A stretch of DNA of 64,000 bases from Pontibacter arcticus (GCF_003284895.1 NZ_QMDV01000001.1:213080-277079); one strand, 5' to 3'. Positions 25,607 to 34,250 are shown, numbered from the stretch's first letter. Numbers and translations are program-made. Notes: a model not told the origin generated them from the sequence alone.

Positions 25607-26292
25607 TGCGTTTCGATATTATCAGTTGCCAGCCAGACCTGCTGGAAAGCCCTTTCAGCCATTCTATCTTGAAGCGGGCCCAGACCAAAGACCTCGTAGA
25701 AGTACATATCCACGACCTGCGCAAGTATGCCATTAACAAGCATGGCCAGATCGATGATTATGCTTTTGGAGGTGGTGCAGGCATGGTAATGATGATCGAA
25801 CCCATTGACAAGTGCCTTTCCGAACTGAAAGCCCAGCGGGAATACGACGCCGTTATTTACATGACGCCGGACGGAGAAACGCTGAACCAGAACATTGCCA
25901 ACCAGTTTTCGCTGCTGCAGAATGTAATTATACTTTGCGGCCATTACAAAGGCGTAGATGAGCGGGTAAGGCAGCAGTTTGTAACCCACGAGATCAGCAT
26001 AGGTGACTATGTACTATCGGGTGGGGAGCTGGGTGCTGCAGTGCTGGCAGATGCTATTATCCGGATTATACCCGGTGTGTTGAATGATGAGTCTTCTGCG
26101 TTAACAGATTCTTTTCAGGATGGCTTACTGGCACCGCCGGTTTATACCCGCCCTGCCGAGTACAAAGGGCTTAAAGTACCAGACATTCTTTTATCCGGAG
26201 ACGGACCTAAAATAGATGAATGGCGTTTTGAGCAGGCTATAGAGCGTACACGTTTGCGCAGACCTGACCTGCTGAAAGACACTGATTTTTAA
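25606..26292 (+). CDS. trmD: tRNA (guanine37-N1)-methyltransferase
   Basis: The 228-residue protein is TrmD of the SPOUT trefoil-knot family: [13 protein letters not shown] near residue 55, [13 protein letters not shown] (about 107-119) and [17 protein letters not shown] (about 137-153), which bind S-adenosylmethionine within the knot. It methylates G37 next to the anticodon of several tRNAs, preventing +1 frameshifts. It is cytosolic and dimeric. The gene overlaps rimM by one base. rplS follows 156 bp later with its own -7 element, so although in the usual order, rplS can be expressed separately. Confidence 0.95.
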   Translation: MRFDIISCQPDLLESPFSHSILKRAQTKDLVEVHIHDLRKYAINKHGQIDDYAFGGGAGMVMMIEPIDKCLSELKAQREYDAVIYMTPDGETLNQNIANQFSLLQNVIILCGHYKGVDERVRQQFVTHEISIGDYVLSGGELGAAVLADAIIRIIPGVLNDESSALTDSFQDGLLAPPVYTRPAEYKGLKVPDILLSGDGPKIDEWRFEQAIERTRLRRPDLLKDTDF

Positions 26293-26395
26293 TAAAATTA
26301 TACTTTGCAGTTGTTTTGCCAGTAAATAACTGGCTGACAAAGGCAAAAACCTATATTTTTTTTCTGCAAAGGTTACTATGTAATAAATATTTACA

Positions 26396-26403
26396 TATCT
26401 TTG
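26396..26403 (+). promoter_or_regulatory. -7 promoter element of rplS
   Basis: TATCTTTG is an exact consensus match 46 bases before the rplS ATG, in the 156 bp gap after trmD. Confidence 0.65.
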
Positions 26404-26448
26404 CAGTCCGAATTCTGAAGAAGATATTTTAAGAACATAGCCATTATC

Positions 26449-26802
26449 ATGAGCGAACTAATTAAATTCATTGAGCAAGAATCTACCGAACAGCGCGCCT
26501 CTTTCCCAACTTTCGCGTCAGGTGATACTATAAACGTTCACGTTAAAATTCGTGAAGGTAACAAAGAGCGTGTACAGCAGTTTCAGGGTGTTGTTATTCA
26601 GCGCAAGAATGTAAATACAAACGGTGAAACTTTCACTGTAAGAAAAGTATCTAACCAGATCGGCCTGGAGCGTATTTTCCCTTTACTTTCTCCTTTCATC
26701 GAGAAAATCGAGCTTGTAAGAAGAGGTAAAGTAAGAAGAGCAAGACTGTACTACCTGAGAGGACTTCAGGGCAAAGCAGCTCGTATCAAAGAAAGAAGAT
26801 AA
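26449..26802 (+). CDS. rplS: 50S ribosomal protein L19
   Basis: The 117-residue protein matches L19: [22 protein letters not shown] (about 23-44), [10 protein letters not shown] and the basic C-terminus [16 protein letters not shown]19 forms part of the bridge between the 30S and 50S subunits near the 16S rRNA. It is a typical, complete family member. Its codon usage is of the highly expressed type. It has its own promoter and a terminator at 26840, unlike the linked rpsP-rimM-trmD genes. Confidence 0.97.
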   Translation: MSELIKFIEQESTEQRASFPTFASGDTINVHVKIREGNKERVQQFQGVVIQRKNVNTNGETFTVRKVSNQIGLERIFPLLSPFIEKIELVRRGKVRRARLYYLRGLQGKAARIKERR

Positions 26803-26839
26803 TATTACCTGTTTTCATACATTACTATTATCCCTTAAG

Positions 26840-26867
26840 AAGAGGAATTGCTACGGCGGTTCCTCTT
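26840..26867 (+). terminator. Terminator after rplS
   Basis: AAGAGGAA (26840-26847) pairs with TTCCTCTT (26860-26867), followed by a T-run. Eight-base stem with a G+C-rich loop. Confidence 0.75.
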
Positions 26868-26961
26868 TTTTTATGCCGGTTTCTGCAGCAATCGTCTGTC
26901 TTAAAAGTATCTTCATTTATACGTTGGTGTGCTTATCTTTACGTGTAACCTACAGCCACCC

Positions 26962-27549
26962 ATGAACAAAATTTATACTTCCCTGCTTTTCGTTTTTACC
27001 TTGCTAACCTGCATGGGCTGCAAAACAGATTACGCCGGTTTGCCTACTTACAGCCCTGCCAAACAATTACAAGCGGTGATCGAAGTATCGGCTGGCAAAA
27101 GCCAGGTGCTCCATTACGACCATCAGACAAAAACTTTTGTACCAGACAAATTAGCAGGCCAGGACCGCGTTATCGAGTTTCTACCCTACCCTGCCAATTT
27201 TGGGTTTATACCTTCCACGGAAATAGACCATGCAGGCAAAGGGCTGGAGATACTTGTTATTTCTGAAAGTGCAGAGCCCGGTACGGTGATGGAGGTAATT
27301 CCGCTGGCAGTGCTGCAACTACAAACCAACGGCGAGTTGCAACATATTATCATAGCTATCCCTGCGCGGCCAAGCGAACAAACCGTTTCGGCTACGGATT
27401 ATGCCAGCTTTTCAGAAAGATATCCGGCCATAAAAGAGATTCTTCAGAAATGGTTTACTAACAATACCCCTACTGCACGCACTACTTTTGTTGGCTGGAA
27501 AAACGAGCGGTTCGCAGACCAGGAAATACAGCGCTGGATGAAACTGTAA
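26962..27549 (+). CDS. Lipoprotein with inorganic-pyrophosphatase fold, catalytic residues lost
   Basis: The 195-residue precursor has a lipobox (Cys 20 in TCMGC). The mature region aligns with family I soluble pyrophosphatases: LPYPANFGFIP (74-84) corresponds to the YPxNYGYI block, and LEILVISESAEPGTVMEV (95-112) to the following strands. Where the enzymes have DGDPVDVLV, with three metal-binding Asp, this protein has AGKGLEILV (Ala 91, Lys 93, Glu 96). The later Asp pair and Lys are also not recognisable. It is therefore probably not a pyrophosphatase but a degenerate, membrane-anchored relative exported to the periplasm. The role is unknown. Its 3' end faces the convergent gene across a perfect palindrome. 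Confidence 0.72.
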   Translation: MNKIYTSLLFVFTLLTCMGCKTDYAGLPTYSPAKQLQAVIEVSAGKSQVLHYDHQTKTFVPDKLAGQDRVIEFLPYPANFGFIPSTEIDHAGKGLEILVISESAEPGTVMEVIPLAVLQLQTNGELQHIIIAIPARPSEQTVSATDYASFSERYPAIKEILQKWFTNNTPTARTTFVGWKNERFADQEIQRWMKL

Positions 27550-27580
27550 GCTAAGTATAAATATACTTTGGTATTCACTT

Positions 27581-27638
27581 AAAGTATAAAGCACAAGCCC
27601 GGTTACTGTACAGTAACCGGGCTTGTGCTTTATACTTT
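27581..27638. terminator. 58-base perfect palindrome, bidirectional terminator
   Basis: Bases 27581-27609 are the exact reverse complement of 27610-27638, with no loop. The outer ends of the arms are AAAGTATA / TATACTTT, so the heptamer is built into the stem. It sits between convergent genes and is followed by T-rich sequence. Confidence 0.9.
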
Positions 27639-27645
27639 ATACTTT

Positions 27646-28344
27646 TTATTTAATTGCCTGCAGCTTTATCCTGACAGCATCTACAGCCTTTTCCATTTCG
27701 GCAACCTGCTGCCTGCTGGCTTCCTGCTGTTTCAGGTTATTTTGTACGTTTTGCTCCAGTTGTTTCAGTTCTTCGGCATTACGCGCCAGTTCGGCTTGTA
27801 GCTCCTGCTTACGCTTTGCATTCTTCTCAATGGTTAATTGGATATCGTTTGCTTGTTTTACAACACGGTCCTGCTCCAGCTTGGTAGCTGCTAACACATC
27901 TTCTGCCTGGTTTATTTGCCGGAATACATCTTCCCGGTAAACTTTTTTAGCAAAATCGCGCATAAAATTCTCTGCTGCAGCATACTCTTTCGGGGTCGCA
28001 TTTTTATCTACGTAGGCAGTACCCATATCCAGGTTCCACCAAACGTAGCTGCCCTGCGCATCGCTGCCTACCGTAGAAACCAGCCGCATCGGCGTTGCAG
28101 AAATTGTATCAAGTACAGCTTTTTCTGTGGTATACACTCCCTTGTTATACTTTAATTTGCCAGCTTTACTGGTCAGGTGTTCTTTCCAGGTCTTCTCTAC
28201 TATTTTTGGGTCGAGTTGCACAGAAAGCTGCTGCCCACGTCTCAGAATGCCATTTATTGACTGTTCTTTCTCCTCTATCCGTACTGATTGGGCATGGCAC
28301 AGGCCAGCCATCAGCAGAAACACACTAAGTAAAAATGCTTTCAT
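27646..28344 (-). CDS. Exported protein with C-terminal coiled coil, unknown function
   Basis: The 232-residue precursor has a signal peptide ending CHAQS. The first ~125 mature residues include WWNLDMGTAYVD and a mixed alpha/beta pattern. The last ~90 residues (from about 140) form a long coiled coil rich in Glu, Gln, Lys and Leu (KQELQAELARNAEELKQLE). No domain name was recognised. It is probably a periplasmic structural or chaperone-like protein. Convergent with the pyrophosphatase-like gene. The function is unknown, and expression cannot be inferred because no clear -7 box was seen. Confidence 0.68.
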   Translation of the reverse strand: MKAFLLSVFLLMAGLCHAQSVRIEEKEQSINGILRRGQQLSVQLDPKIVEKTWKEHLTSKAGKLKYNKGVYTTEKAVLDTISATPMRLVSTVGSDAQGSYVWWNLDMGTAYVDKNATPKEYAAAENFMRDFAKKVYREDVFRQINQAEDVLAATKLEQDRVVKQANDIQLTIEKNAKRKQELQAELARNAEELKQLEQNVQNNLKQQEASRQQVAEMEKAVDAVRIKLQAIK

Positions 28345-28552
28345 GCAGCTGTTGTTTAATTGTACTCTTTAAATTTTGTTTGAAGCTACTAAAGTAGACA
28401 ATCGACACGAAAAAGTATAAATAACAATTAATTTATTTCCCCTGAAATAGATTTGGCTTTCGGATAAGGTACCGTAACTTTACGGGCTTATACTAGTTAT
28501 ACCCTTGCCTTGTGTAACAAAAGCCTTTTAAAGCACGCAGGAGTTTGAGCTT

Positions 28553-28960
28553 ATGAGAGTAACCGTTTGCCGGAAAGAGCATTTTAATGCGGCGCACCGC
28601 CTGTATAACCCAACCTGGAACGATGAGCAGAACGCTGAGATCTTTGGCCTTTGCAGTAACCCCAACTTCCATGGGCACAACTATGAGCTTATCGTAAAAC
28701 TTACCGGTACTGTAGATCAGGAAACAGGGTATGTGTACGATATGAAAAAGCTGAGCGAGGTTATCAAAACAGAGATACTGAACAAGTTCGATCACAAAAA
28801 CCTGAACCTTGATACCGAAGAATTCAGGTTGCTGAACCCGACAGCCGAAAACATTGCCATTGTTATCTGGCAAAAGCTACGCAGCAAGATAAGCACGGAC
28901 TATACTATAGCCGTAACACTTTATGAAACTGAACGAAACTTTGTGGAATACAATGGATAA
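28553..28960 (+). CDS. 6-pyruvoyl-tetrahydropterin synthase / QueD family enzyme
   Basis: The 135-residue protein has the zinc ligands His 15, His 40 and His 42 (AAHRLYNP and NFHGHNY) and Cys 34 in GLCSNPNFHGHNY, plus FDHKNLN with Asp 80 and His 81. The Cys-containing segment and CSNPN wording are closer to 6-pyruvoyl-tetrahydropterin synthases than to E. coli QueD. It acts on dihydroneopterin triphosphate made by GTP cyclohydrolase I, giving either 6-pyruvoyl-tetrahydropterin (biopterin route) or 6-carboxy-tetrahydropterin (queuosine route). folE starts inside its last codons, supporting one pterin module. Which product it makes cannot be settled from this sequence. Confidence 0.9.
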   Translation: MRVTVCRKEHFNAAHRLYNPTWNDEQNAEIFGLCSNPNFHGHNYELIVKLTGTVDQETGYVYDMKKLSEVIKTEILNKFDHKNLNLDTEEFRLLNPTAENIAIVIWQKLRSKISTDYTIAVTLYETERNFVEYNG

Positions 28961-29618
28961 CCACAACCTGCCCGACGAAGAGGAAACACTGCATGACCAC
29001 ATGCCGGGTTCCCTGGAAACACCTTTACGCCCGGATGCCTTTGCCATGCCAGACGAGGAGAAGATCAATATTATTGCCAGCCATTTCAGGGAAATAATGC
29101 ATACGCTGGGCTTAGACCTGACCGACGACAGCCTGAAAGGTACGCCCAACCGCGTAGCCAAAATGTACGTGAAAGAAATTTTTCATGGGCTGAATCCTAT
29201 ACACAAACCGGTAGCGCGCCGCTTCGAAAACAAGTATAAGTATAACAAAATGCTGGTGGAGCGCGATATTACCCTTTACTCGTCGTGCGAGCATCATTTT
29301 GTACCGATCATCGGGAAAGCGCATGTAGCCTATATCCCGAACGAGCACGTGGTCGGTTTATCGAAGCTGAACCGGATTGTGCAGTATTATGCCCGCCGCC
29401 CGCAAGTGCAGGAGCGCATGACCATGCAGATTGCCAACGAACTGAAGGAAGCCCTTATGACCGATAATGTAGCCGTTGTAATCGAAGCAGACCATTTATG
29501 CGTGATGAGCCGTGGCGTGAACGATGTAAGCAGCAGCACCATTACAGCAGAATATTCCGGTTTATTTGAGCAGGACCAGTACCGTAACGAGTTCTTGAGC
29601 CATATCCGCAGCAAATAA
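28953..29618 (+). CDS. folE: GTP cyclohydrolase I
   Basis: From the ATG at 28953 the protein is 221 residues. Motifs include SSCEHHFVPIIGKAHVAYIP (111-130; zinc ligand Cys 112 and His 115), GLSKLNRIV (135-143) and EADHLCVMSRGV (178-189; Cys 183 as zinc ligand). It opens GTP to 7,8-dihydroneopterin triphosphate, the first step for folate and pterin synthesis. The start I chose overlaps the last 8 bases of the preceding gene (ATGGATAA), fitting translational coupling. An earlier in-frame ATG at 28923 is possible. The N-terminal ~35 residues are acidic and probably disordered. Confidence 0.95.
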   Translation: MDNHNLPDEEETLHDHMPGSLETPLRPDAFAMPDEEKINIIASHFREIMHTLGLDLTDDSLKGTPNRVAKMYVKEIFHGLNPIHKPVARRFENKYKYNKMLVERDITLYSSCEHHFVPIIGKAHVAYIPNEHVVGLSKLNRIVQYYARRPQVQERMTMQIANELKEALMTDNVAVVIEADHLCVMSRGVNDVSSSTITAEYSGLFEQDQYRNEFLSHIRSK

Positions 29619-29734
29619 TACAGAGCCATTAAAGCGCTCGAAAACATACTTATTTGGTAATAAAGTAAATACAGGCAACTGTAACTTAAAGCGTATCCGT
29701 AGAACATTGTTATAAATTCTGATGCAAAAGAATT

Positions 29735-30652
29735 ATGCCAGATAAGATACTTATTACAGGCGGTTCCGGGTTGGTTGGTACCCGGCTGTCCGAGATGCTG
29801 ATCGATCAGGGTTACGAGGTGGCCCACCTTTCCCGGAAGGCGGACAAATTCTCAAAGTATAAAACATTTAAGTGGGACATAGAAAAGCAATACATTGACG
29901 ATAACGCCATTAAGTATGCCGATTATGTGATACACCTGGCTGGCGCGGGCGTAGCCGAAGAAAAGTGGAGCGACGAACGCAAGCGCGAAATTTACAACAG
30001 CCGCATCGATAGCACCAACTTACTGCATCATTGCCTGGCACACACCAACCACCACGTAAAAGGTTTTATCTCCACATCAGCAATTGGTATTTACGGCAAC
30101 TCCGGCGACCAATTGATGTCTGAAGAAAGTACCTATGCCAACGATTTCCTGGCGGAAGTAAGCAAAGCCTGGGAAGCAGCCGCCTGGAAAATGCGTGAGC
30201 TGGACATGCGCACCGTTATACTTCGCTTAGGCATCGTGTTAAGTGATAAGGGCGGTGCCTTGCCTCAGATTGCTAAACCGGTAAAGATGATGGCCGGTGC
30301 AGCCTTAGGTTCGGGCAAGCAATTTATGTCCTGGATACACATAGACGATGCCTGTCGCTTGTACATCAAAGCCATTGAAGATACCCAGTTTAAAGGGGTA
30401 TACAATGCTGTAGCGCCGCACCCTGTTACCAACAAGGAGTTCACCATTGAGCTGGCCGAAACCATGAACAAGCCTTTAATGCTGCCTAATGTGCCGGCTT
30501 TTGCCATTAACCTGATGATGGGCGAAATGAGCGAAGTGGTATTGGGCGGCCAGCGCGTAAGTGCCAGTAAAGTGATGCGTACCGGCTTTACGTTTGAGTA
30601 TACGTACCTGGAAGAAGCCCTCAGTTCTTTTTATGCCAAAGAAGTAGATTAA
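29735..30652 (+). CDS. NAD(P)-binding SDR protein, TIGR01777 family
   Basis: The 305-residue protein has the Rossmann motif ITGGSGLVG (7-15), a second conserved region STSAIGIYG with the active-site-like Tyr, and the family-typical RLGIVLSDKGGALPQ and SWIHIDDACRLY blocks. The TIGR01777 group are epimerase-like proteins (E. coli YfcH, plant division-linked GC1). Their reaction is still unclear, so the substrate is unknown. It stands alone between folE and the PBP gene and is followed by a perfect 24-base stem terminator that contains the AAGTATA motif. Confidence 0.86.
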   Translation: MPDKILITGGSGLVGTRLSEMLIDQGYEVAHLSRKADKFSKYKTFKWDIEKQYIDDNAIKYADYVIHLAGAGVAEEKWSDERKREIYNSRIDSTNLLHHCLAHTNHHVKGFISTSAIGIYGNSGDQLMSEESTYANDFLAEVSKAWEAAAWKMRELDMRTVILRLGIVLSDKGGALPQIAKPVKMMAGAALGSGKQFMSWIHIDDACRLYIKAIEDTQFKGVYNAVAPHPVTNKEFTIELAETMNKPLMLPNVPAFAINLMMGEMSEVVLGGQRVSASKVMRTGFTFEYTYLEEALSSFYAKEVD

Positions 30653-30661
30653 GACCCAATC

Positions 30662-30718
30662 CAAGTATAAAAGCAAAAGGCCAGCACTTACGTAGCTGGC
30701 CTTTTGCTTTTATACTTG
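30662..30718. terminator. Bidirectional terminator with the heptamer in its stem
   Basis: Bases 30662-30685 and 30695-30718 are perfect complements (24 bp) with a 9-base loop. The stem begins CAAGTATAAAAGC and ends GCTTTTATACTTG, so AAGTATA and TATACTT pair with each other. Serves the SDR gene and the convergent PBP gene. Confidence 0.93.
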
Positions 30719-30726
30719 CTTCTACT

Positions 30727-33060
30727 TTAAAGTATGCTGGTACCGTTCAGTTCTTCCAGAATGCTATCCGTATCGATGGCAGTTGAGTCGGCTTCCACCC
30801 TTCTAGGCATTACAGTAGTGCAGTTATACTTTTTGTTGATCTTAACAACCGGGCCAGGAAAACGGCCCATGGTATAACCAAGTTCTTTATCCTGGTAGAT
30901 CTTCTCCATGTAGAGGCCAAATACAGGTAGTGCCGTTTTAGAACCCTCTCCCATACTCGAGGTCCGAAAGTGAATGCTGCGGTCTTCGCCACCTACCCAA
31001 ACACCCGTTACCAGGTCTTTGGTAACGCCCATAAACCAGCCATCCGAGTGGTTAGAGGTGGTTCCGGTTTTGCCACCAATTTCATTTCCTTTCCAGAGGT
31101 CGTATTCCCAAAGCGCCTGCGATGTTCCGCCTGGCTCTTCTATCCCGCCTTTCAGCATGTGCATCATTAGGAAAGCCGTTTCTTCACTCAGCACTTTTTT
31201 CTGTTTCGGCACAAACTGGTGAATCAGGTTTCCGTTGCGGTCTTCGATGCGGGTAATAAACATCGGGTTGGTATGGAAACCCTGATTCGGGAATGTACTG
31301 TAAGCGCCTACCATTTCAAAAATTGAAACATCGCTTGGCCCTAAACCAATAGAAGGCACATTTTCAAGCGGACTCGTTATACCTAACCGATGCGCATACT
31401 TTACAACCGTTTCCCATCCGATTATTTCTGTTAACTGCGCTGTAACCGAGTTTACCGATTTACCCATGCCGCGTCGCAAGGTCATCGGGGCGCCTGTATA
31501 TTGCCAGTCTGCATTCGTAGGCGACCACTCTTTACGTTCGCCTTTCTCTACATACTTTATTGTGATGCGCTTGTCTACAATTTTATCGCACGGCGAATAC
31601 CCGTTATCAATAGCAGCCACATACACGAAAGGTTTAAAGGTAGAACCCGGCTGGCGGCGCGCCTGTTTCACGTGGTCATACTTAAAATACTTGAAGTTGA
31701 TACCGCCCACCCACGCCTTGATCTGTCCGGAAAAAGGGTCCATGGTCATCATACCGCCATGCAGGAAATGCTTGTAATAAGCCAGCGAATCAAGGGGTGT
31801 CATGGTCACTTTTTTCTCCAGCGAGTCATTCTCCCAGGTAAACACCATCATTTCGCGTGGCGTGTTCAGCTCCCGGTTTATGGCAGCCATATCGTTGCCA
31901 TGTTTCTTTTTAAGGCGCTTGTAAAAATCAGTACGCTTGATGGTCTCCTCAATAAAGCCAGGAATCTCGTTGTTCTGCTCATCTACCCACGGGTTCTTGC
32001 CTTTCCAGTGGTTATCGAAGCGGCGCTGCAGGGTGCGCATCTGGTTTTGCATGGCTTCTTCGGCGTGCCGCTGCATTCTGGAGTCGATTGTTGTATAGAT
32101 TTTCAGGCCATCGCGGTACAGGTCGTAGCCGCTCTGCTTGCTCCACTCCTTCAGATAATCAGCCACGGCTCCTCTAAAGTAAGTAGCTGGTCCGTCGTAA
32201 TGGCTTTCTACTTTATAATCCAGCACAATCGGCAGTTTACTCAGCGAGTCGGCAGTTGCTTTAGGCAGGTAATTATACTTTGCCATCTGGGCCAAAACCG
32301 TGTTGCGGCGGCGCGTGGAGTTCTGTGGGTTGGATTTCGGACTGTAATACGTCGGCGCTTTCAGCAAACCAACCAGCACGGCAGCTTCTTCTATTTTCAA
32401 ACTATCCGGCGATACATTAAAAAATGTCTTAGCTGCCACTTTCACCCCAAACGAGTTCGAACCAAAATCTACTGTATTCAGGTACATGGCCAGAATTTCT
32501 TCTTTGGTATAGCGCTGTTCCAGTTTAATAGCCGTAAGCCACTCTTTGGTTTTGGAGATAACAATATTAGCTCCCGGAATATGCCCTAATACTCCTTTAG
32601 AGTCATCGGTACGGGTTTTATAGAGGTTCTTGGCTAACTGTTGCGTAATGGTACTGGCACCGCGGGCATCGCCTTTAAAAGCGCCATATACAGCAGACAT
32701 GATCGCGGCCGGATCAATACCGGCGTGCTCGTAAAAGCGTACATCTTCCGTTGCAATCAGCGCTTCGATCAGTTTTGGAGAGATTTTTTTGTAAGGCACC
32801 GGGCTGCGGTTTTCCTGAAAATACTTCCCGATCAGTTTGCCATCGGCCGTGTAAAGTTCGGATGCCTGATCGGAACGCGGGTTTTCGAGTTTATCCAGGC
32901 TTGGCGAGGAGCCAAAAAGGTAAAGCAGATTGTTATCAACACTGAACAGGTAAAGCAGCACAGCAGCGAAACCCAGAAAGAAAAACTTCCAGATAAAGCC
33001 TGTAATACGCTTGTATATTGATTTTTTGGGTGCTTGTTCTATTTCTTGCTCTTGCAGCAT
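30727..33060 (-). CDS. Bifunctional class A penicillin-binding protein (PBP1A-like)
   Basis: The 777-residue protein has one membrane segment (about 18-41), a glycosyltransferase 51 domain with ATEDVRFYEHAG (catalytic Glu near residue 105) and STITQQLAKNLYK, and a penicillin-binding transpeptidase domain with RQPGSTFKPF (catalytic Ser), GKSVNSV (SxN) and GGKTGTTSN (KTG). It polymerises glycan strands from lipid II and cross-links the peptides. The start at 33060 is chosen because 21 further residues to 33123 look unlike a protein N-terminus. A -7 box lies at 33121. It is convergent with the SDR gene across the shared terminator. Confidence 0.94.
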   Translation of the reverse strand: MLQEQEIEQAPKKSIYKRITGFIWKFFFLGFAAVLLYLFSVDNNLLYLFGSSPSLDKLENPRSDQASELYTADGKLIGKYFQENRSPVPYKKISPKLIEALIATEDVRFYEHAGIDPAAIMSAVYGAFKGDARGASTITQQLAKNLYKTRTDDSKGVLGHIPGANIVISKTKEWLTAIKLEQRYTKEEILAMYLNTVDFGSNSFGVKVAAKTFFNVSPDSLKIEEAAVLVGLLKAPTYYSPKSNPQNSTRRRNTVLAQMAKYNYLPKATADSLSKLPIVLDYKVESHYDGPATYFRGAVADYLKEWSKQSGYDLYRDGLKIYTTIDSRMQRHAEEAMQNQMRTLQRRFDNHWKGKNPWVDEQNNEIPGFIEETIKRTDFYKRLKKKHGNDMAAINRELNTPREMMVFTWENDSLEKKVTMTPLDSLAYYKHFLHGGMMTMDPFSGQIKAWVGGINFKYFKYDHVKQARRQPGSTFKPFVYVAAIDNGYSPCDKIVDKRITIKYVEKGERKEWSPTNADWQYTGAPMTLRRGMGKSVNSVTAQLTEIIGWETVVKYAHRLGITSPLENVPSIGLGPSDVSIFEMVGAYSTFPNQGFHTNPMFITRIEDRNGNLIHQFVPKQKKVLSEETAFLMMHMLKGGIEEPGGTSQALWEYDLWKGNEIGGKTGTTSNHSDGWFMGVTKDLVTGVWVGGEDRSIHFRTSSMGEGSKTALPVFGLYMEKIYQDKELGYTMGRFPGPVVKINKKYNCTTVMPRRVEADSTAIDTDSILEELNGTSIL

Positions 33061-33120
33061 TTTGCCTAAACAGAGGAGTCCTCTTTTAAATTCCGGTTTA
33101 ACTTCTTTCAGAAGTAACTG

Positions 33121-33128
33121 CAAATATA
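33121..33128 (-). promoter_or_regulatory. -7 element of the class A PBP gene
   Basis: Reads TATATTTG on the minus strand, about 60 bases before the start at 33060, supporting that start. Confidence 0.5.
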
Positions 33129-33214
33129 CCTTTTGTACTTCATTTCTTTATTTGATGGAGCATAAAACTTAACAGATAGAAAGACAAGACGCTATACTTT
33201 GGTTGCAGCTGCCT

Positions 33215-33222
33215 ATATTTGC
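33215..33222 (+). promoter_or_regulatory. -7 promoter element before the 33.2 kb hypothetical gene
   Basis: TATATTTG matches TAnnTTTG and lies 30 bases before the ATG at 33253. Confidence 0.5.
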
Positions 33223-33252
33223 CTGCTAAACGCATTTTTCAGTTAGTTACGT

Positions 33253-33744
33253 ATGCAAACTCCATCCGAACAGGCACTGTCGCACATCCTGAACCTGCCG
33301 CTTACCAAAACCACTCGAAACGAGCTGGTACAGTATTTCCATTTCGGCCATACCCATTACACCACGCCACAGGGTTTGATACTGGATGTAGGTGCTTATA
33401 CATTGGCAGTGAATTGCCCGTGGCAACTGGCGCACCCGCAAGGTGATGCCATTAAGCACAGCGAAGTATTTATGCGGAAACGCGAAGCCGGCATGCCTGC
33501 TCTTAAATGGGACTGGAAAGTGCCCGGTGCCAACCTCCGCGATCAACGCCTGAAAGACCTTTTAAACGAAGGTGCAGCATTGGTGGTAGAGCGTGTGGAA
33601 CAGACAGAAAATGGCGGATTTATACTTTATTTCGCCAACCATTACCAATTAGCCGTGTCCCCGGACCCCGAAAAAGCAGCTACAGAAGTATGGCAGCTAT
33701 TCAGTAATCTAAACGATGGCTTCGCTTATAGTCCGACTCATTAA
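33253..33744 (+). CDS. Hypothetical cytosolic protein
   Basis: The 163-residue protein has no signal peptide or membrane segment. It has HFGHTHYTTPQG in the first third, then RKREAGMPALKWDWKVPG and the C-terminal LFSNLNDGFAYS. No catalytic motif is recognised and no family name can be given. The presence of a -7 box at the right distance and the ATG start make it a likely real gene. It stands between the divergent PBP gene and a YciI-like gene 53 bp downstream. It may share a transcript with that gene. Confidence 0.6.
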   Translation: MQTPSEQALSHILNLPLTKTTRNELVQYFHFGHTHYTTPQGLILDVGAYTLAVNCPWQLAHPQGDAIKHSEVFMRKREAGMPALKWDWKVPGANLRDQRLKDLLNEGAALVVERVEQTENGGFILYFANHYQLAVSPDPEKAATEVWQLFSNLNDGFAYSPTH

Positions 33745-33797
33745 TATTTTTTATTTGAAAACTGCTATATTGGCTTCATCAAAAGAACATATCCTTT

Positions 33798-34250
33798 ATG
33801 AAGAAGTTAATAAGATCTGTAACCTTTACAGCTGCATTGTTGCTGTGTGCCACCCAGCTGGCATTTGCCCAGGCAACCGCTAAGCCTGCCCAGAAAGCCC
33901 CGGCACAACCCGCCCCTGCAAACACCGAACCTCCGCAGCAGCCTATCCAGACCAGAACATACTACATTGCTATCTTAAAAAACGGCCCTTACCAGCCTAA
34001 AGACGCAGCAGAAGAACAAACGATCCAGACTGCCCACATGAACCACATGCGTAAACTGGCAGAAACAGGCAAACTGGCTATGGCCGGTCAGATTCCGGAG
34101 AAAGACGGGTTGCACGCCATGTTTATTTTCAGCGTAGCAAGTATGGCCGAAGCTAAAGCCATTACTGATGCCGACCCGGCCATTAAAGCGGGAAGATTTA
34201 CACTGGAACTGCACCCCTGGATCGGGCAGCGTGGTACAAGGTTGCCGTAA
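33798..34250 (+). CDS. Exported YCII-domain protein
   Basis: The 150-residue precursor has a signal peptide ending LAFAQ, then a Pro/Ala/Gln-rich linker (about 25-50) and a YCII-related domain (about 52-150). Family features are YYIAILKNGPY, HMNHMRKLAETGKLAMAGQIPE and the alternating strand-helix pattern. YCII domains are small ferredoxin-like folds, and some have dehydrochlorinase or muconolactone-like activity, but most have no known reaction. The exported form with a linker is a Bacteroidota variant. The linker suggests display in the periplasm. Confidence 0.8.
   Translation: MKKLIRSVTFTAALLLCATQLAFAQATAKPAQKAPAQPAPANTEPPQQPIQTRTYYIAILKNGPYQPKDAAEEQTIQTAHMNHMRKLAETGKLAMAGQIPEKDGLHAMFIFSVASMAEAKAITDADPAIKAGRFTLELHPWIGQRGTRLP

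Noticed and set aside
31501..32589. Long open frame antisense to the PBP gene
   Set aside because: It mirrors the PBP codons, has no family motif and the PBP is full length with all catalytic motifs.
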